A stretch of 64,000 bases of DNA from Aquipseudomonas alcaligenes (GTDB lineage Bacteria; Pseudomonadota; Gammaproteobacteria; Pseudomonadales; Pseudomonadaceae): contig NZ_FTNW01000001.1 in the NCBI RefSeq assembly GCF_900156545.1, positions 1-64,000 on the forward strand, read 5' to 3'. Every line of letters begins with the position of its first letter. Within the stretch, counting starts at the first letter, position 1. The notes below the pieces were generated by a model that had not been told where the DNA came from, made no database searches, and saw only the letters and a program-made list of their open reading frames with translations. Of the stretch, positions 54,779 to 63,362 are shown piece by piece. The translations under genes and the position numbers were made by a program.

Positions 54779-55126
54779 ATGTCCGAAAGCCATCCTTGCC
54801 TCCGTTGTGGTGCCTGCTGCGCCTATTTTCGCGTGTCCTTCTATTGGGGCGAATGCCAGTCCGCCGGTGGCACCGTGCCCGATCAGCTGGTGGAGCAGAT
54901 CGCTCCCCACCATGTGGCCATGCGCGGTACCACGGGTAAGCCGACACGTTGCATCGCGCTGCAAGGTGAAGTCGGTTGTGGTACGCGCTGCAGCATGTAT
55001 GAGCAGCGCTCCAGTACCTGCCGCGAGTTCACTGCCAGCTGGGAAGATGGCCAGCACAACCCGCATTGTGATGCGGCACGCGCTGCCCACGGGTTGCCGC
55101 CGCTGACGCCGCAGCACTTCGGCTAG
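54779..55126 (+). CDS. YkgJ family cysteine-cluster protein
   Basis: A 115-residue protein of the YkgJ/UPF0153 type. CLRCGACCAYF near residue 7 is the hallmark CxxCxxCC, and further cysteines (GEC, RC, GCGTRC, TC, HC) complete a probable metal or Fe-S binding site. ATG at 54779 gives the usual start. It is 31 bases before the nitroreductase gene and likely co-transcribed. Biological role unknown. Confidence 0.87.
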   Translation: MSESHPCLRCGACCAYFRVSFYWGECQSAGGTVPDQLVEQIAPHHVAMRGTTGKPTRCIALQGEVGCGTRCSMYEQRSSTCREFTASWEDGQHNPHCDAARAAHGLPPLTPQHFG

Positions 55127-55156
55127 AATGCCGTTCTGCATTCTCTGGAGGTGGTC

Positions 55157-55714
55157 ATGCAAGCCGTCGATCTGCTGCTCAACCGTGTATCCGTTGGCCG
55201 CCTGCTGGAGCCGGCCCCCGATGCTGCCCAGCGTGAGCTGATGTTCCGTGCCGCCCTGCGCGCGCCGGACCATGGCCAGCTGCGGCCCTGGCGTTTCATC
55301 ACGGTGGAAGGCGAAGCGCGCGCGCGCCTGGGTGAGCTGTTCGCCGAGGCCCAAGCGCAGGACCCGACCAGCAAGCCGGAGGCGCTGGACAAGGCGCGCG
55401 CCATGCCATTGCGCGCGCCGCTGCTGATCGTGGTGGTTGCGCGCATCGCCGAGCATCCCAAGGTGCCGCAGGAGGAGCAGGTGCTGTCGGCCGGTTGCGC
55501 CGCTCACAGCCTGTTGCTGGCTACGCAGGCGCTGGGCTTCGGCGCCATCTGGCGTACCGGCGCGCTGGCGCAGCATCCGCATGTGCTGGCCGGGCTCGGC
55601 CTGGAGGCCGGGGAAAAGATCGTCGGTTTCCTCTATGTCGGCAGCTTCGAGGGCGAGCGGCGCAGTCCGCCGGCCCTGCAGCCGCTCGACTTCGTCAGCG
55701 CCTGGCAGGGCTGA
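55157..55714 (+). CDS. Nitroreductase family protein, YdjA-like
   Basis: A 185-residue flavoprotein of the short YdjA group of NAD(P)H nitroreductases. FMN-contacting residues are in AALRAPDHGQLRPWRF (~35-50), and the dimer-interface part includes LATQALGFGAIWRTG (~118-132). ATG at 55157 is preceded by GGAGG; a GTG two codons earlier is not needed. It probably acts on quinones or nitroaromatics. It is convergent with the sensor kinase gene, which ends 7 bases away. Confidence 0.9.
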   Translation: MQAVDLLLNRVSVGRLLEPAPDAAQRELMFRAALRAPDHGQLRPWRFITVEGEARARLGELFAEAQAQDPTSKPEALDKARAMPLRAPLLIVVVARIAEHPKVPQEEQVLSAGCAAHSLLLATQALGFGAIWRTGALAQHPHVLAGLGLEAGEKIVGFLYVGSFEGERRSPPALQPLDFVSAWQG

Positions 55715-55720
55715 CACGCG

Positions 55721-57043
55721 TCATCCCGCCAAGGGCAACTCCAGGGTAGCGATGAAGCCGCCTTGCGGGTGATTGGCCAGCAGCAGCCGGCCGCCGTGCC
55801 GTTCCGCCGCGCGCCGGGCGATGGCCAGGCCCAGGCCGTGCCCTGCTGCCTGCTGGTGTGGGGCGCGGAAGAAGGGTTCGCCAAGCCGCTGGAGAAGTTC
55901 CTCGGGCGCGCCGGGCCCGTGATCGCGAACCGCGATATGCAGCTGGCCGGTCTGGCGAGTGACCGTCACCTCGATCGGTTTTCCCTCCGGGTTGAAGCGC
56001 AGCGCATTGCGTAGCAGATTGTCCAGCGCGCGCGCCAGCATGTCCGGCCAGCCCTGCAGGGGGGGCGGGCCATCGTCCATGTGCAGCTCCACCCGCTGCT
56101 CCGGTGCCGCCAGCGCCGCATCGGCGAGCAGGCCGTCGAGCAGCGGGCGCAGCTCGATGCTGTGGGCGCTGCCTGGGTCGGCGTCCAGGCGGGCGAGGGC
56201 GAGAATCTCGCCGATCAGTGCCTCCAGGCGGTCGCACTCCTGGGTCAGGCGCCCCCACAGTTGCTCGCGCTCCGCCGGCCCGGCCCGTTCCGCCAGGGCC
56301 AGCGCCACGCGCAGGCGCGCCAGCGGCGAGCGCAGCTCATGGGAGACGTCGCGCAGCAGCTGGCGCTGGCTGCCGATCAAACCTTGCAGGCGCGCACCCA
56401 TGCGGTTGAAGTCGCGGGCCAGCACGCCGAATTCGTCGCGCCGTGCGGCCAGGCGGGCCAGGCTGTGCTGCTGATAGGCGGTCTGCCCGAGGTCATGCAC
56501 GGCGCCGCGCAGGCGGCCCAGCGGACGAGTAATGGAGAGGGTCAGTAGCAGGCTGAGCAGGGTCAGCACGATCAGGGCAATGGCCAGGGCGCTGAGCGGC
56601 CAGAACAGGCTCTGGCGATGCCAGTCCATCAGCTCTGGGTGCGGAATGCGGTAGATGAACAGGTAGGTCTGGCCACTGCTGGGGCTGACGTATTCCTCGG
56701 TCAGGCGGCGCCAGGGCAGCCGCTGCGGGTTGTCCTGGCGCGCCTCGAAGGCGGCGGCGCGTGGCGGGAAGGTGCCGTACACCAGGGAACGGCCGCTGTC
56801 GTCCAGCACCTGGGTGTCCACGCGATAGCGTTTCTTGCGCTTCTCCAGGAAGTTCTGCGCGGTCTGCGGCCCCTCTTGCTCGTAGAGCTGGGTCCAGAGC
56901 TCCGCCAGGTCACTGACCGCCGGGTGATGGCCGATGACCCAGGCATCCTGATTGAGCGCGCGTCCCAGCAGCATGGACAGCCCGGCGACCAGGGCGATGG
57001 CCAGCCAGAAACTGGCGAAGATGCGCCAGAACAGTGAACGCAT
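55721..57043 (-). CDS. cpxA: Envelope-stress sensor histidine kinase, CpxA-like
   Basis: A 440-residue inner-membrane kinase: TM1 (~8-28), a periplasmic domain of ~110 residues, TM2 (~145-168), HAMP, HisKA with the phosphoacceptor His in LRDVSHELRSPLARL (~235) and an HATPase with N-box DNLLRNALRFN, G1 VRDHGPGAP and G2 GHGLGLAIARR. It is the last gene of a three-gene same-strand set with a Spy-like chaperone and an OmpR-type regulator, matching the CpxR/hypothetical/CpxA order I recall in P. aeruginosa. Confidence 0.9.
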   Translation of the reverse strand: MRSLFWRIFASFWLAIALVAGLSMLLGRALNQDAWVIGHHPAVSDLAELWTQLYEQEGPQTAQNFLEKRKKRYRVDTQVLDDSGRSLVYGTFPPRAAAFEARQDNPQRLPWRRLTEEYVSPSSGQTYLFIYRIPHPELMDWHRQSLFWPLSALAIALIVLTLLSLLLTLSITRPLGRLRGAVHDLGQTAYQQHSLARLAARRDEFGVLARDFNRMGARLQGLIGSQRQLLRDVSHELRSPLARLRVALALAERAGPAEREQLWGRLTQECDRLEALIGEILALARLDADPGSAHSIELRPLLDGLLADAALAAPEQRVELHMDDGPPPLQGWPDMLARALDNLLRNALRFNPEGKPIEVTVTRQTGQLHIAVRDHGPGAPEELLQRLGEPFFRAPHQQAAGHGLGLAIARRAAERHGGRLLLANHPQGGFIATLELPLAG

Positions 57044-57103
57044 GGGGGCTCCTCAAAACAGGAAGCCCGGCTGGGTGAGCCGGGCGGGAGTGGGGGCGGG
57101 TGG

Positions 57104-57532
57104 TTACTGCGCCTGCTGGTCCTTCTCGGCCTTCCAGGCCTCGAATTCGGCGCGCTCGGCGCGACGCTTGTCCATTTCGGCCTTGCGGCTGTCGAAGGTC
57201 TTCTGCTGCTCGGCGGTGAGAATGCCACGGATGGCCTTGTCATGCTCCAGGCGGGCGGTTTCCAGCTCCTTCTTCAAGGCGTCCTGTTCGGCCTGAGGCA
57301 GCTTGCCCAGGTACTTCTGGGTGATCTCGCGCGGGTCGTCCTTGCGCTCGCGCATCAGCTTGCCCAGCTGCTCGCGTTGTTCGGCGCTGAGGTCGAGGCC
57401 CTTGAGCGGGCCGCCGCCACGGTGTTCGCCGTGCATCGACTTGTGGCAGGGGGCGGGACCGTCTTGCGGCATGGCCAGGGCGAGGGTCGGCAGGCTGGCG
57501 GCCAGGATCAGGGCGGTGAGGGTCTTGCGCAT
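57104..57532 (-). CDS. Periplasmic Spy/CpxP family protein
   Basis: A 142-residue secreted helical protein. Signal peptide at 1-20 (cleavage after LALA). LTXXQ-type motifs of Spy/CpxP appear as LSAEQREQLGKLM (~49) and LTAEQQKTFDSRK (~100). Family members are ATP-independent chaperones and, as CpxP, damp the CpxA kinase. It lies between the regulator and kinase genes, with a CpxR-type box 84-99 bases upstream of its ATG, which points to feedback control. Confidence 0.88.
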   Translation of the reverse strand: MRKTLTALILAASLPTLALAMPQDGPAPCHKSMHGEHRGGGPLKGLDLSAEQREQLGKLMRERKDDPREITQKYLGKLPQAEQDALKKELETARLEHDKAIRGILTAEQQKTFDSRKAEMDKRRAERAEFEAWKAEKDQQAQ

Positions 57533-57615
57533 GGTGTATCTCCTTGTCTCTGAACCGGTGGGTTACCGGATGAGCCCAGTCTAGGGCGGGCAAGGTCAAG
57601 CGCAGTCAGGCCTGG

Positions 57616-57631
57616 GTAAAGGCTGGGTAAA
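57616..57631 (-). promoter_or_regulatory. CpxR-type box upstream of the spy-like gene
   Basis: GTAAA-ggctgg-GTAAA, inside an 11-bp tandem repeat CTGGGTAAAG x2. The CpxR consensus is GTAAA-N5-GTAAA; here the spacer is six bases and the repeat starts are one helical turn apart. It sits in the 243-bp gap between the regulator stop and the spy start, where an own promoter is expected. Confidence 0.5.
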
Positions 57632-57775
57632 GCCGAACCGGCCCAGAAGCCCGCTGCGCGTCGGGCCTGCTGCGTTAAAACTGTGCTCAGAGTGCTCACT
57701 TACTCCCGTAAACTGCGCTTCTTCACCCAGTTTTGCCTGGCATGCCTCTAGCTCGCGGTGCTTCTGAGCAGCTTC

Positions 57776-58453
57776 TCAGGGCGCGTAGTAGTAGCCGCGG
57801 CTGCGCAGGGCGACGATGCGCGGGCGGCCGTCGGGGTGCGGGCCGAGCTTCTTGCGCAGGTTGCTGACGTGCATGTCCAGGCTGCGGTCGTACAGGGTCA
57901 GCTTGCGGCCCAGCGCCAGCTGCGCCAGGGCCTGCTTGTCCAGCGGCTCGCCGGGTTGCTGCAGCAGGGCTTCGAGGATGCGTCCCTCGGAGAGGGTCAG
58001 GGGGATATCCTGTTCGCCCAGGCTGGCCACGCCGCGCTGCGGGCTGTAACTGATGTCGCCGAGCTCCAGGCGCGACGGCGTGGGCGGCGGCTGGCTGCGG
58101 CGCAGCACGGCGCGCAGGCGGGCGGTCAGCTCGCGCGGGTCGCAGGGCTTGGCCAGGTAGTCGTCGGCGCCCAGCTCCAGGCCGAGGATGCGGTCCAGCG
58201 GCTCGCCGCGTGCCGAAAGCATCAGCACCGGCAGTTCGGCATGCTCGCTGCGCAGCTGCTTGAGCAGTTCCAGGCCGCTGCCGTCCGGCAGCATCACGTC
58301 GAGGATCACCGCCGCCGGGGCCGGTTCGGCCAGGGCGCTGCGGGCGCTGGCGCCGTCATGGCAGGCGCGGACGCTGAAGCCTTCCTGCTGCAGCCAGCTG
58401 GCCAGCAGCTCGCACAGTTCGCGGTCGTCGTCGATCAGCAGCAGGTCGGTCAT
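57776..58453 (-). CDS. cpxR: OmpR-family response regulator, CpxR-like
   Basis: A 225-residue regulator with a receiver domain (1-~120; phosphoacceptor Asp in AVILDVMLPDGSG at ~51; acidic pair DDDRE at 8-12; conserved Lys in YLAKPCDPRE at ~101) and a winged-helix DNA-binding domain (~135-225, YDRSLDMHVSNLRKKLG). It is presumably phosphorylated by the CpxA-like kinase encoded downstream on the same strand. The separate spacing to spy and the CpxR box suggest that it also activates the downstream genes. Confidence 0.92.
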   Translation of the reverse strand: MTDLLLIDDDRELCELLASWLQQEGFSVRACHDGASARSALAEPAPAAVILDVMLPDGSGLELLKQLRSEHAELPVLMLSARGEPLDRILGLELGADDYLAKPCDPRELTARLRAVLRRSQPPPTPSRLELGDISYSPQRGVASLGEQDIPLTLSEGRILEALLQQPGEPLDKQALAQLALGRKLTLYDRSLDMHVSNLRKKLGPHPDGRPRIVALRSRGYYYAP

Positions 58454-58477
58454 GGTGGTGTCTGGTTTGGGCGCGGG

Positions 58478-58897
58478 TCAGACCCACTCGCTGCGGCGTT
58501 TGTTCCGCCCGCCCGCACTCAGGCGACCGATGATGAAGGCAATCAGCACGGTGCCGGCACCGATGGCATACCACAACTGTTGTTCGCTGAGCAGACCCGG
58601 TGGTTGCTCGGCCTGGGCCTGCTTGAGTTGCAGCTTGAGGCGCTGGTTGTCCTGGCGCAGGCGGCTGATCTGGGCGGTCTCGCGCTCGCCGGATTGCAAC
58701 TCGCCGAGTTGGCGCTGGCTCTCGGCCAGTTGCTGTTGCAGGGCGGCGATCTGGCTGGCGCTGTCGGTGGCCGGAACCGGCGTGGCGGCCTGGGCCGCCG
58801 GCACCGGGTTCAGGGCCAGTGGCTGCGACTCTTCGGCATGCACGGCGGAGGTGACGCAGAGCGTGGTGAGCAACAGGTAGAGCGGGCCTTGGCGCAT
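58478..58897 (-). CDS. Secreted coiled-coil protein with C-terminal membrane anchor
   Basis: A 139-residue protein with a signal peptide (1-21, cleavage after VHA), a Pro/Ala linker, a coiled coil (~45-95, AALQQQLAESQRQLGEL and QDNQRLKLQLKQAQAEQ) and one membrane helix (~110-128) before a basic tail (GGRNKRRSEWV). This resembles the end of the TIGR04211-type SH3 proteins but without the SH3 domain. It ends 24 bases before the cpxR-like start on the same strand. Function unknown. Confidence 0.75.
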   Translation of the reverse strand: MRQGPLYLLLTTLCVTSAVHAEESQPLALNPVPAAQAATPVPATDSASQIAALQQQLAESQRQLGELQSGERETAQISRLRQDNQRLKLQLKQAQAEQPPGLLSEQQLWYAIGAGTVLIAFIIGRLSAGGRNKRRSEWV

Positions 58898-58948
58898 GGG
58901 GAACTCCGGTTTCCTAGTTATTGTTATGGGCCTGCGTCGTGGGTCAGA

Positions 58949-59248
58949 TCAGGGCAGCACCTGCTTGAACGGTTTGACCAGCACGCTGGCGTAGACGCCG
59001 GCGGCACGGTAGGGGTCGGCGTCGGCCCACTGCTGGGCGGCGGCCAGGGACTCGAACTCGGCGACGATCAGGCTGCCGGAGAAGCCTGCCGGGCCCGGGT
59101 CGTTGCTGTCGATGGCCGGGTGCGGACCGGCCAGTACCAGGCGGCCTTCATTCTTCAGCTGTTCCAGGCGGGCCAGGTGGGCCGGGCGGGTGGCCAGGCG
59201 CTTGTCCAGGGACTCGGGGGCATCGCTGGCGATGATGGCGTAGAGCAT
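58949..59248 (-). CDS. yciI: YciI family protein
   Basis: A 99-residue ferredoxin-like-fold protein of the YciI/YCII group ([14 protein letters not shown], then [19 protein letters not shown] and DPYRAAGVY). The conserved His/Asp pair of the family appears as GPHPAID and ADADPY. The start ATG at 59248 is 1 base after the yciB stop, so the two are co-transcribed, an order known in other gammaproteobacteria. The catalytic role is not established. Confidence 0.9.
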   Translation of the reverse strand: MLYAIIASDAPESLDKRLATRPAHLARLEQLKNEGRLVLAGPHPAIDSNDPGPAGFSGSLIVAEFESLAAAQQWADADPYRAAGVYASVLVKPFKQVLP

Positions 59249-59249
59249 G

Positions 59250-59840
59250 TCAGTCCTTGCTTTGCTGGGGGGCGTCGTCATGGATATGGCGCGCCAGGTA
59301 GACGCCCTGGGCGACCAGGAACAGCACCGTCATGCCGAGGCTACCGAAGACTTTGAAGTCGACCCAGATGTCGTGGAAGGTGAAGGCGACGAACAGGTTG
59401 GCGCAGCCGCTGAAGACGAAAAAGGCGATCCAGGCCAGGTTCAGGCGAACCCAGACCGGCTGTGGCAGCTGGATGGCGTGGCCCATGACGCGCTGGATCA
59501 GCACCTTGTCGCCGATGAAGTGGCTGCCGGCGAAGCCCAGGGCGAACAGCCAGTTCACCACCGGCGCCTTCCACTTCAGGAAGGTCTCGCTGTGGAAGGC
59601 CAGGGTCATGCCGCCGAATACCAGACAGGCCAGCAGGGTCAGCCACTGGCCTTTCTCCAGCTTGCGCTGAACCAGGAATAAGGTGCCGTAGACCAGGATG
59701 GAGCTGAGGATCAGCACCGCGGTGGCGCTGAAGATCCCCCCAAGCTCGAAGGCTTGCCCGGCCAGTTCGACATTACGGGGATCGAGCTTGTAGACGATGA
59801 AGAACAGGATAAGCGGGATGAAATCGATGAATTGTTTCAC
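59250..59840 (-). CDS. yciB: Inner-membrane septation protein YciB
   Basis: A 196-residue membrane protein with five helices, matching YciB/IspZ along its length ([17 protein letters not shown] at the start, [15 protein letters not shown] near the end). It affects cell-envelope and septum formation, as shown in other species. The start is GTG at 59840, because KQFIDF is the standard N-terminus; the in-frame codons further up overlap the divergent promoter region. Confidence 0.93.
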   Translation of the reverse strand: MKQFIDFIPLILFFIVYKLDPRNVELAGQAFELGGIFSATAVLILSSILVYGTLFLVQRKLEKGQWLTLLACLVFGGMTLAFHSETFLKWKAPVVNWLFALGFAGSHFIGDKVLIQRVMGHAIQLPQPVWVRLNLAWIAFFVFSGCANLFVAFTFHDIWVDFKVFGSLGMTVLFLVAQGVYLARHIHDDAPQQSKD

Positions 59841-59905
59841 GGCGGCAGCCAGAAGCGGGATGTGGCGGCATAATAACAAACAACCTTATTAACGAAAGAC
59901 GCACC

Positions 59906-60766
59906 ATGAAGGTCGATCTGCACTGCCACAGCACCGCATCCGACGGCGTGCTCGCACCCGCCGAGGTGGTCGCGCGCGCCCACGGGCGCGGCGTCGAGCT
60001 GCTGGCCCTGACCGATCACGACACCCTGGAGGGGCTGGACGAGGCACGCCAGGCCGCAGACGGGCTGGGGCTGCGCCTGGTCAACGGCGTGGAGCTGTCC
60101 TGCACCTGGGGCGGAGCGACCATTCACGTGCTCGGCTATGCCTTTGCCACCGATGCGCCGGCGCTGCGCCAGGCCATTGCCGAACTGCATCAGGGGCGCT
60201 GGCTGCGCGCAGAGGAGATCGACCGGCGCCTGGCGGCCAAGGGCATGCCCGGTGCGCTGGAGGGGGCCCGCGAAGTGCAACAGGGCCTGGGCGACAGCGG
60301 TAATGCACCGGCGCGGCCGCACTTCGCCGAGTTCCTGGTGCGGGCCGGGCATGTGCGCGACCATGCCGAGGCGTTCCGCAAATGGCTGGGTTCGGGCAAG
60401 CTCGGTGACGTCAAACAGCACTGGCCGACGCTGGAGCAGGCCGTCGGCACCTTGAAGTCGGCTGGCGCCTGGATCAGCCTGGCGCACCCCTGGCAATACG
60501 ATTTCACCCGCAGCAAGCGGCGGCGCCTGGTGGCCGACTTCATTGCCGCCGGTGGCCATGCATTGGAAGTGGTCAACGGCCTGCAGCCGGCCGAGCAGGT
60601 TGGTGGTCTGGCCATCCTGGCCCGCGAGTTCGGTATGCTGGCCAGTGTCGGCAGCGATTTTCACGCCCCGGGAGACTGGTCGGAGCTGGGCATGTACCGT
60701 CCGTTGCCGGACGATCTGTCTCCTCTGTGGGAGCGCTTCGACCATGCACGCGCTACTACCGCCTGA
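59906..60766 (+). CDS. rnm: PHP-domain phosphoesterase, RNase AM-like
   Basis: A 286-residue PHP-domain enzyme, the counterpart of E. coli YciV/RNase AM, a 5'-3' exoribonuclease acting on rRNA 5' ends and short oligonucleotides. PHP motifs: DLHCHSTASDG (~4-14), LTDHDT (~37), NGVELSC (~56), LAHPW (~193), GSDFH (~250). The gene order rnm-yciO and the later rluB is conserved with E. coli. Confidence 0.88.
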   Translation: MKVDLHCHSTASDGVLAPAEVVARAHGRGVELLALTDHDTLEGLDEARQAADGLGLRLVNGVELSCTWGGATIHVLGYAFATDAPALRQAIAELHQGRWLRAEEIDRRLAAKGMPGALEGAREVQQGLGDSGNAPARPHFAEFLVRAGHVRDHAEAFRKWLGSGKLGDVKQHWPTLEQAVGTLKSAGAWISLAHPWQYDFTRSKRRRLVADFIAAGGHALEVVNGLQPAEQVGGLAILAREFGMLASVGSDFHAPGDWSELGMYRPLPDDLSPLWERFDHARATTA

Positions 60767-60779
60767 GCAGGGAGAGTTC

Positions 60780-61412
60780 ATGAGCCAGTTCTTCCAGGTC
60801 CACCCGGAAAATCCGCAGCCGCGCCTGATCAAACAGGCCGTGGAGATCCTGCGTAGCGGCGGGGTGATCGTCTATCCGACCGATTCCTCCTACGCCATCG
60901 GCTGCCTGATCGGTGACAAGGGGGCGGTGGAGCGTATCCGTCGCCTGCGTCAGCTCGACGACAAGCACAACTTCACTCTGGTGTGCAGTGATCTGTCGCA
61001 GATCGGCCTGTTCGCCAAAGTCGATACCGCTGCCTTTCGCCTGCTCAAGGCGCATACGCCAGGGCCTTATACCTTCATTCTCAGCGCTACCCGTGAAGTG
61101 CCGCGCATGCTGCTGCACCCCAAGCGTCGCACCATCGGCCTGCGGGTGCCGGCGCACCCGATTGCCCTGGCCCTGGCCGAGGCACTGGGCGAGCCGCTGA
61201 TGAGCGTGAGCCTGATCCTGCCAGGTGAAGATCTGCCGATGAGCGATCCGTATGAGATGCGCCAGATCCTCGAGCATCAGGTCGACCTGATCATCGACGG
61301 CGGCTATGGCGGCCTGGAGGCATCCACCGTGATCAACCTGGCCGAAGGTGAGCCGGAGGTGATCCGCGTTGGCTGCGGCGACCCGACGCCCTTCCAGGAG
61401 GACGAGGCGTGA
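60780..61412 (+). CDS. yciO: Sua5/YciO/YrdC family protein YciO
   Basis: A 210-residue protein of the YrdC-like fold, which forms threonylcarbamoyl-AMP in its best-known members. MSQFFQVHPENPQPRLIKQA and VIVYPTDSSYAIGC are the YciO-type signature, while the KxR-S/N set of true TsaC enzymes is only partly visible (RRIRRLRQL, SLILPG). It is therefore better called YciO than TsaC. ATG at 60780; the stop overlaps the scpA GTG. Confidence 0.9.
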   Translation: MSQFFQVHPENPQPRLIKQAVEILRSGGVIVYPTDSSYAIGCLIGDKGAVERIRRLRQLDDKHNFTLVCSDLSQIGLFAKVDTAAFRLLKAHTPGPYTFILSATREVPRMLLHPKRRTIGLRVPAHPIALALAEALGEPLMSVSLILPGEDLPMSDPYEMRQILEHQVDLIIDGGYGGLEASTVINLAEGEPEVIRVGCGDPTPFQEDEA

Positions 61413-62221
61413 GTGAGCAGGTCGACGGCCAGGCTGGCGCGCAGCAGGAACTGCCGTTCGCACTCGTCTACGGCCAGGCGGTCACCCAGCTGCCGATCGA
61501 TCTCTACATCCCGCCGGATGCCCTGGAAGTCTTCCTCGAAGCCTTCGAGGGCCCGCTGGACCTATTGCTGTACCTGATCCGCAAGCAGAACATCGATATC
61601 CTCGACATCCCGGTGGCCGAGATCACCAAGCAGTACATGGGCTACGTCGAGCTGATGAAGTCGGTGCGCCTGGAACTGGCCGCCGAGTACCTGGTGATGG
61701 CCGCCATGCTGGCCGAGATCAAGTCGCGCATGCTGCTGCCGCGCTCGGCCGAGGCCGAAGAAGAGGAAGATGACCCGCGCGCCGAGCTGATCCGCCGCCT
61801 GCAGGAATACGAGCGCTACAAGGCGGCCGCCGAAGGTCTGGACGAAATCCCGCGGCTCGGTCGCGACCTCAGCGTGCCGCGCCTGGATGCGCCGGAGGCG
61901 CGGGCGCGCAAGCTGCTGCCGGATGTCAGCCTGGAGGAGGTGCTGCTGTCCATGGCCGAGGTGCTGCGCCGCGCCGACATGTTCGAGAGTCACCAGGTGA
62001 CGCGCGAGGCACTGTCCACCCGCGAGCGCATGAGCGAGGTGCTGGAGCGCCTCAAGGGCAATGGCTTCGTACCGTTCGTCACGCTGTTCACGGTGGAGGA
62101 GGGACGTCTGGGGGTGGTCGTCACCTTCATGGCGGTGCTCGAACTGATCAAGGAACAACTGGTGGAACTGGTGCAGAATGAGCCTTTCGCGCCTATCCAC
62201 GTCCGTGCCCGAGCCGAATAG
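61409..62221 (+). CDS. scpA: Segregation and condensation protein ScpA
   Basis: A 270-residue kleisin subunit of the SMC-ScpAB condensin-type complex. The N-terminal SMC-neck-binding part (FEGPLDLLLYLIRKQNIDILD) and the middle helices are complete, and the C-terminal winged helix is VTLFTVEEGRLGVVVTFMAVLELIKEQ (split: GRLGVVVTFMAVLELIKE). Start GTG at 61409 overlaps the yciO stop (GTGA). It binds ScpB, encoded next. Confidence 0.95.
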   Translation: MSEQVDGQAGAQQELPFALVYGQAVTQLPIDLYIPPDALEVFLEAFEGPLDLLLYLIRKQNIDILDIPVAEITKQYMGYVELMKSVRLELAAEYLVMAAMLAEIKSRMLLPRSAEAEEEEDDPRAELIRRLQEYERYKAAAEGLDEIPRLGRDLSVPRLDAPEARARKLLPDVSLEEVLLSMAEVLRRADMFESHQVTREALSTRERMSEVLERLKGNGFVPFVTLFTVEEGRLGVVVTFMAVLELIKEQLVELVQNEPFAPIHVRARAE

Positions 62222-63007
62222 ATGAACCTGAACGACCCCAAGGAACTCGCCTCCCTGCTCGAAGCCTGGCTGCTGGCCCTGGGCCGGCCGCTGTCGCTGG
62301 AGCGCCTGGGCGAGCTGTTCGAGGAAGGCGAGCGGCCGGAGCCGGCGCAGATTCGCGAGGCTTTGGAGGTTTTGCGCCAATCCTGCGAGGGCCGTGCCTT
62401 TGAACTCAAGGAAGTGGCCAGCGGCTACCGTCTGCAGGTTCGCGAGAAGTTCGCCCCCTGGGTCGGTCGGCTCTGGGAGGAGCGCCCACAGCGTTACTCG
62501 CGCGCCATGCTGGAGACCCTGGCGCTGATCGCCTACCGCCAGCCGATCACCCGCGGCGAGATCGAGGACATCCGCGGCGTGGCGGTCAACAGCCAGATCA
62601 TCAAGACCCTGCAGGAGCGCGACTGGATTCGCGTGGTCGGCTACCGCGACGTCCCCGGTCGGCCGGCCATGCTGGCCACCACCAAGGCGTTTCTCGACTA
62701 CTTCAACCTCAAGAGCCTGGAAGAGCTGCCGCCCCTGGCCGCCCTGCGCGAACTGGAGCCGGAACCGATGCTGGCGCTGGACGACGACCTGCCGGTGCCG
62801 CCTGGCTTGCAGGCGCGGGTGGATGCCGAACAGGGCGAGGAGGTGCCGGCCGAGCCGCGCGAGGAAACCAGCTTCCGCAGCCTGCTGGTCGAGCTGGACC
62901 AGATGGAGCAGGGCCTGAAGACCGATTTCAGCGACTTGCCGCCGTCTGCCGACGACGCGGAAGAAGAGCAGGGCGAAACGCTGGATAGCGGCGAATCCCT
63001 GCATTGA
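62222..63007 (+). CDS. scpB: Segregation and condensation protein ScpB
   Basis: A 261-residue ScpB with its two winged-helix domains (~10-85 and ~90-165; LETLALIAYRQPITRGEIEDIRG is the strongly conserved part, shown in part). A long acidic C-terminal tail (~180-261) is common in pseudomonads. It starts immediately after the scpA stop. It dimerises and binds the ScpA middle region in the condensin complex. Confidence 0.95.
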   Translation: MNLNDPKELASLLEAWLLALGRPLSLERLGELFEEGERPEPAQIREALEVLRQSCEGRAFELKEVASGYRLQVREKFAPWVGRLWEERPQRYSRAMLETLALIAYRQPITRGEIEDIRGVAVNSQIIKTLQERDWIRVVGYRDVPGRPAMLATTKAFLDYFNLKSLEELPPLAALRELEPEPMLALDDDLPVPPGLQARVDAEQGEEVPAEPREETSFRSLLVELDQMEQGLKTDFSDLPPSADDAEEEQGETLDSGESLH

Positions 63008-63084
63008 GGGCATTGAGACTTTCAATCCCGAGCTGAGGCCTTATCGGCCTAAGCTGGCGGCGCCTTCCCTGAGTGGTTGCCCTC

Positions 63085-63270
63085 ATGAGCAAGAACCCCT
63101 GCATCAAAGTCTGTGAGTTCGACGCCGACATCTGCCTCGGTTGCGGCCGCAGCAAGCGCGAGATCAAGGCCTGGAAGAAGCTCGGCAAGGCTGAGCGCGC
63201 GGGCGTGCTGGCCGAAGCCGCCATGCGCCTGCTGGCCCGGCAGGTGACCGGTCGGCGCAAGCGCCGCTGA
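63085..63270 (+). CDS. DUF1289 family protein
   Basis: A 61-residue cysteine-containing protein. The family motif is NPCIKVC-x8-CLGCGR, three conserved Cys plus one, which suggests a metal site. It is rich in Lys/Arg in the second half. ATG at 63085. It lies between scpB and rluB. Function unknown. Confidence 0.88.
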   Translation: MSKNPCIKVCEFDADICLGCGRSKREIKAWKKLGKAERAGVLAEAAMRLLARQVTGRRKRR

Positions 63271-63362
63271 GCGGGCTATAGTCAGTCAGCCGTGCGTGCT
63301 GTCGGCGATCCGCGTATGATGCGCGACCTTTTTCATCCTCAGTTACACCGGGAGGTGCCCAG

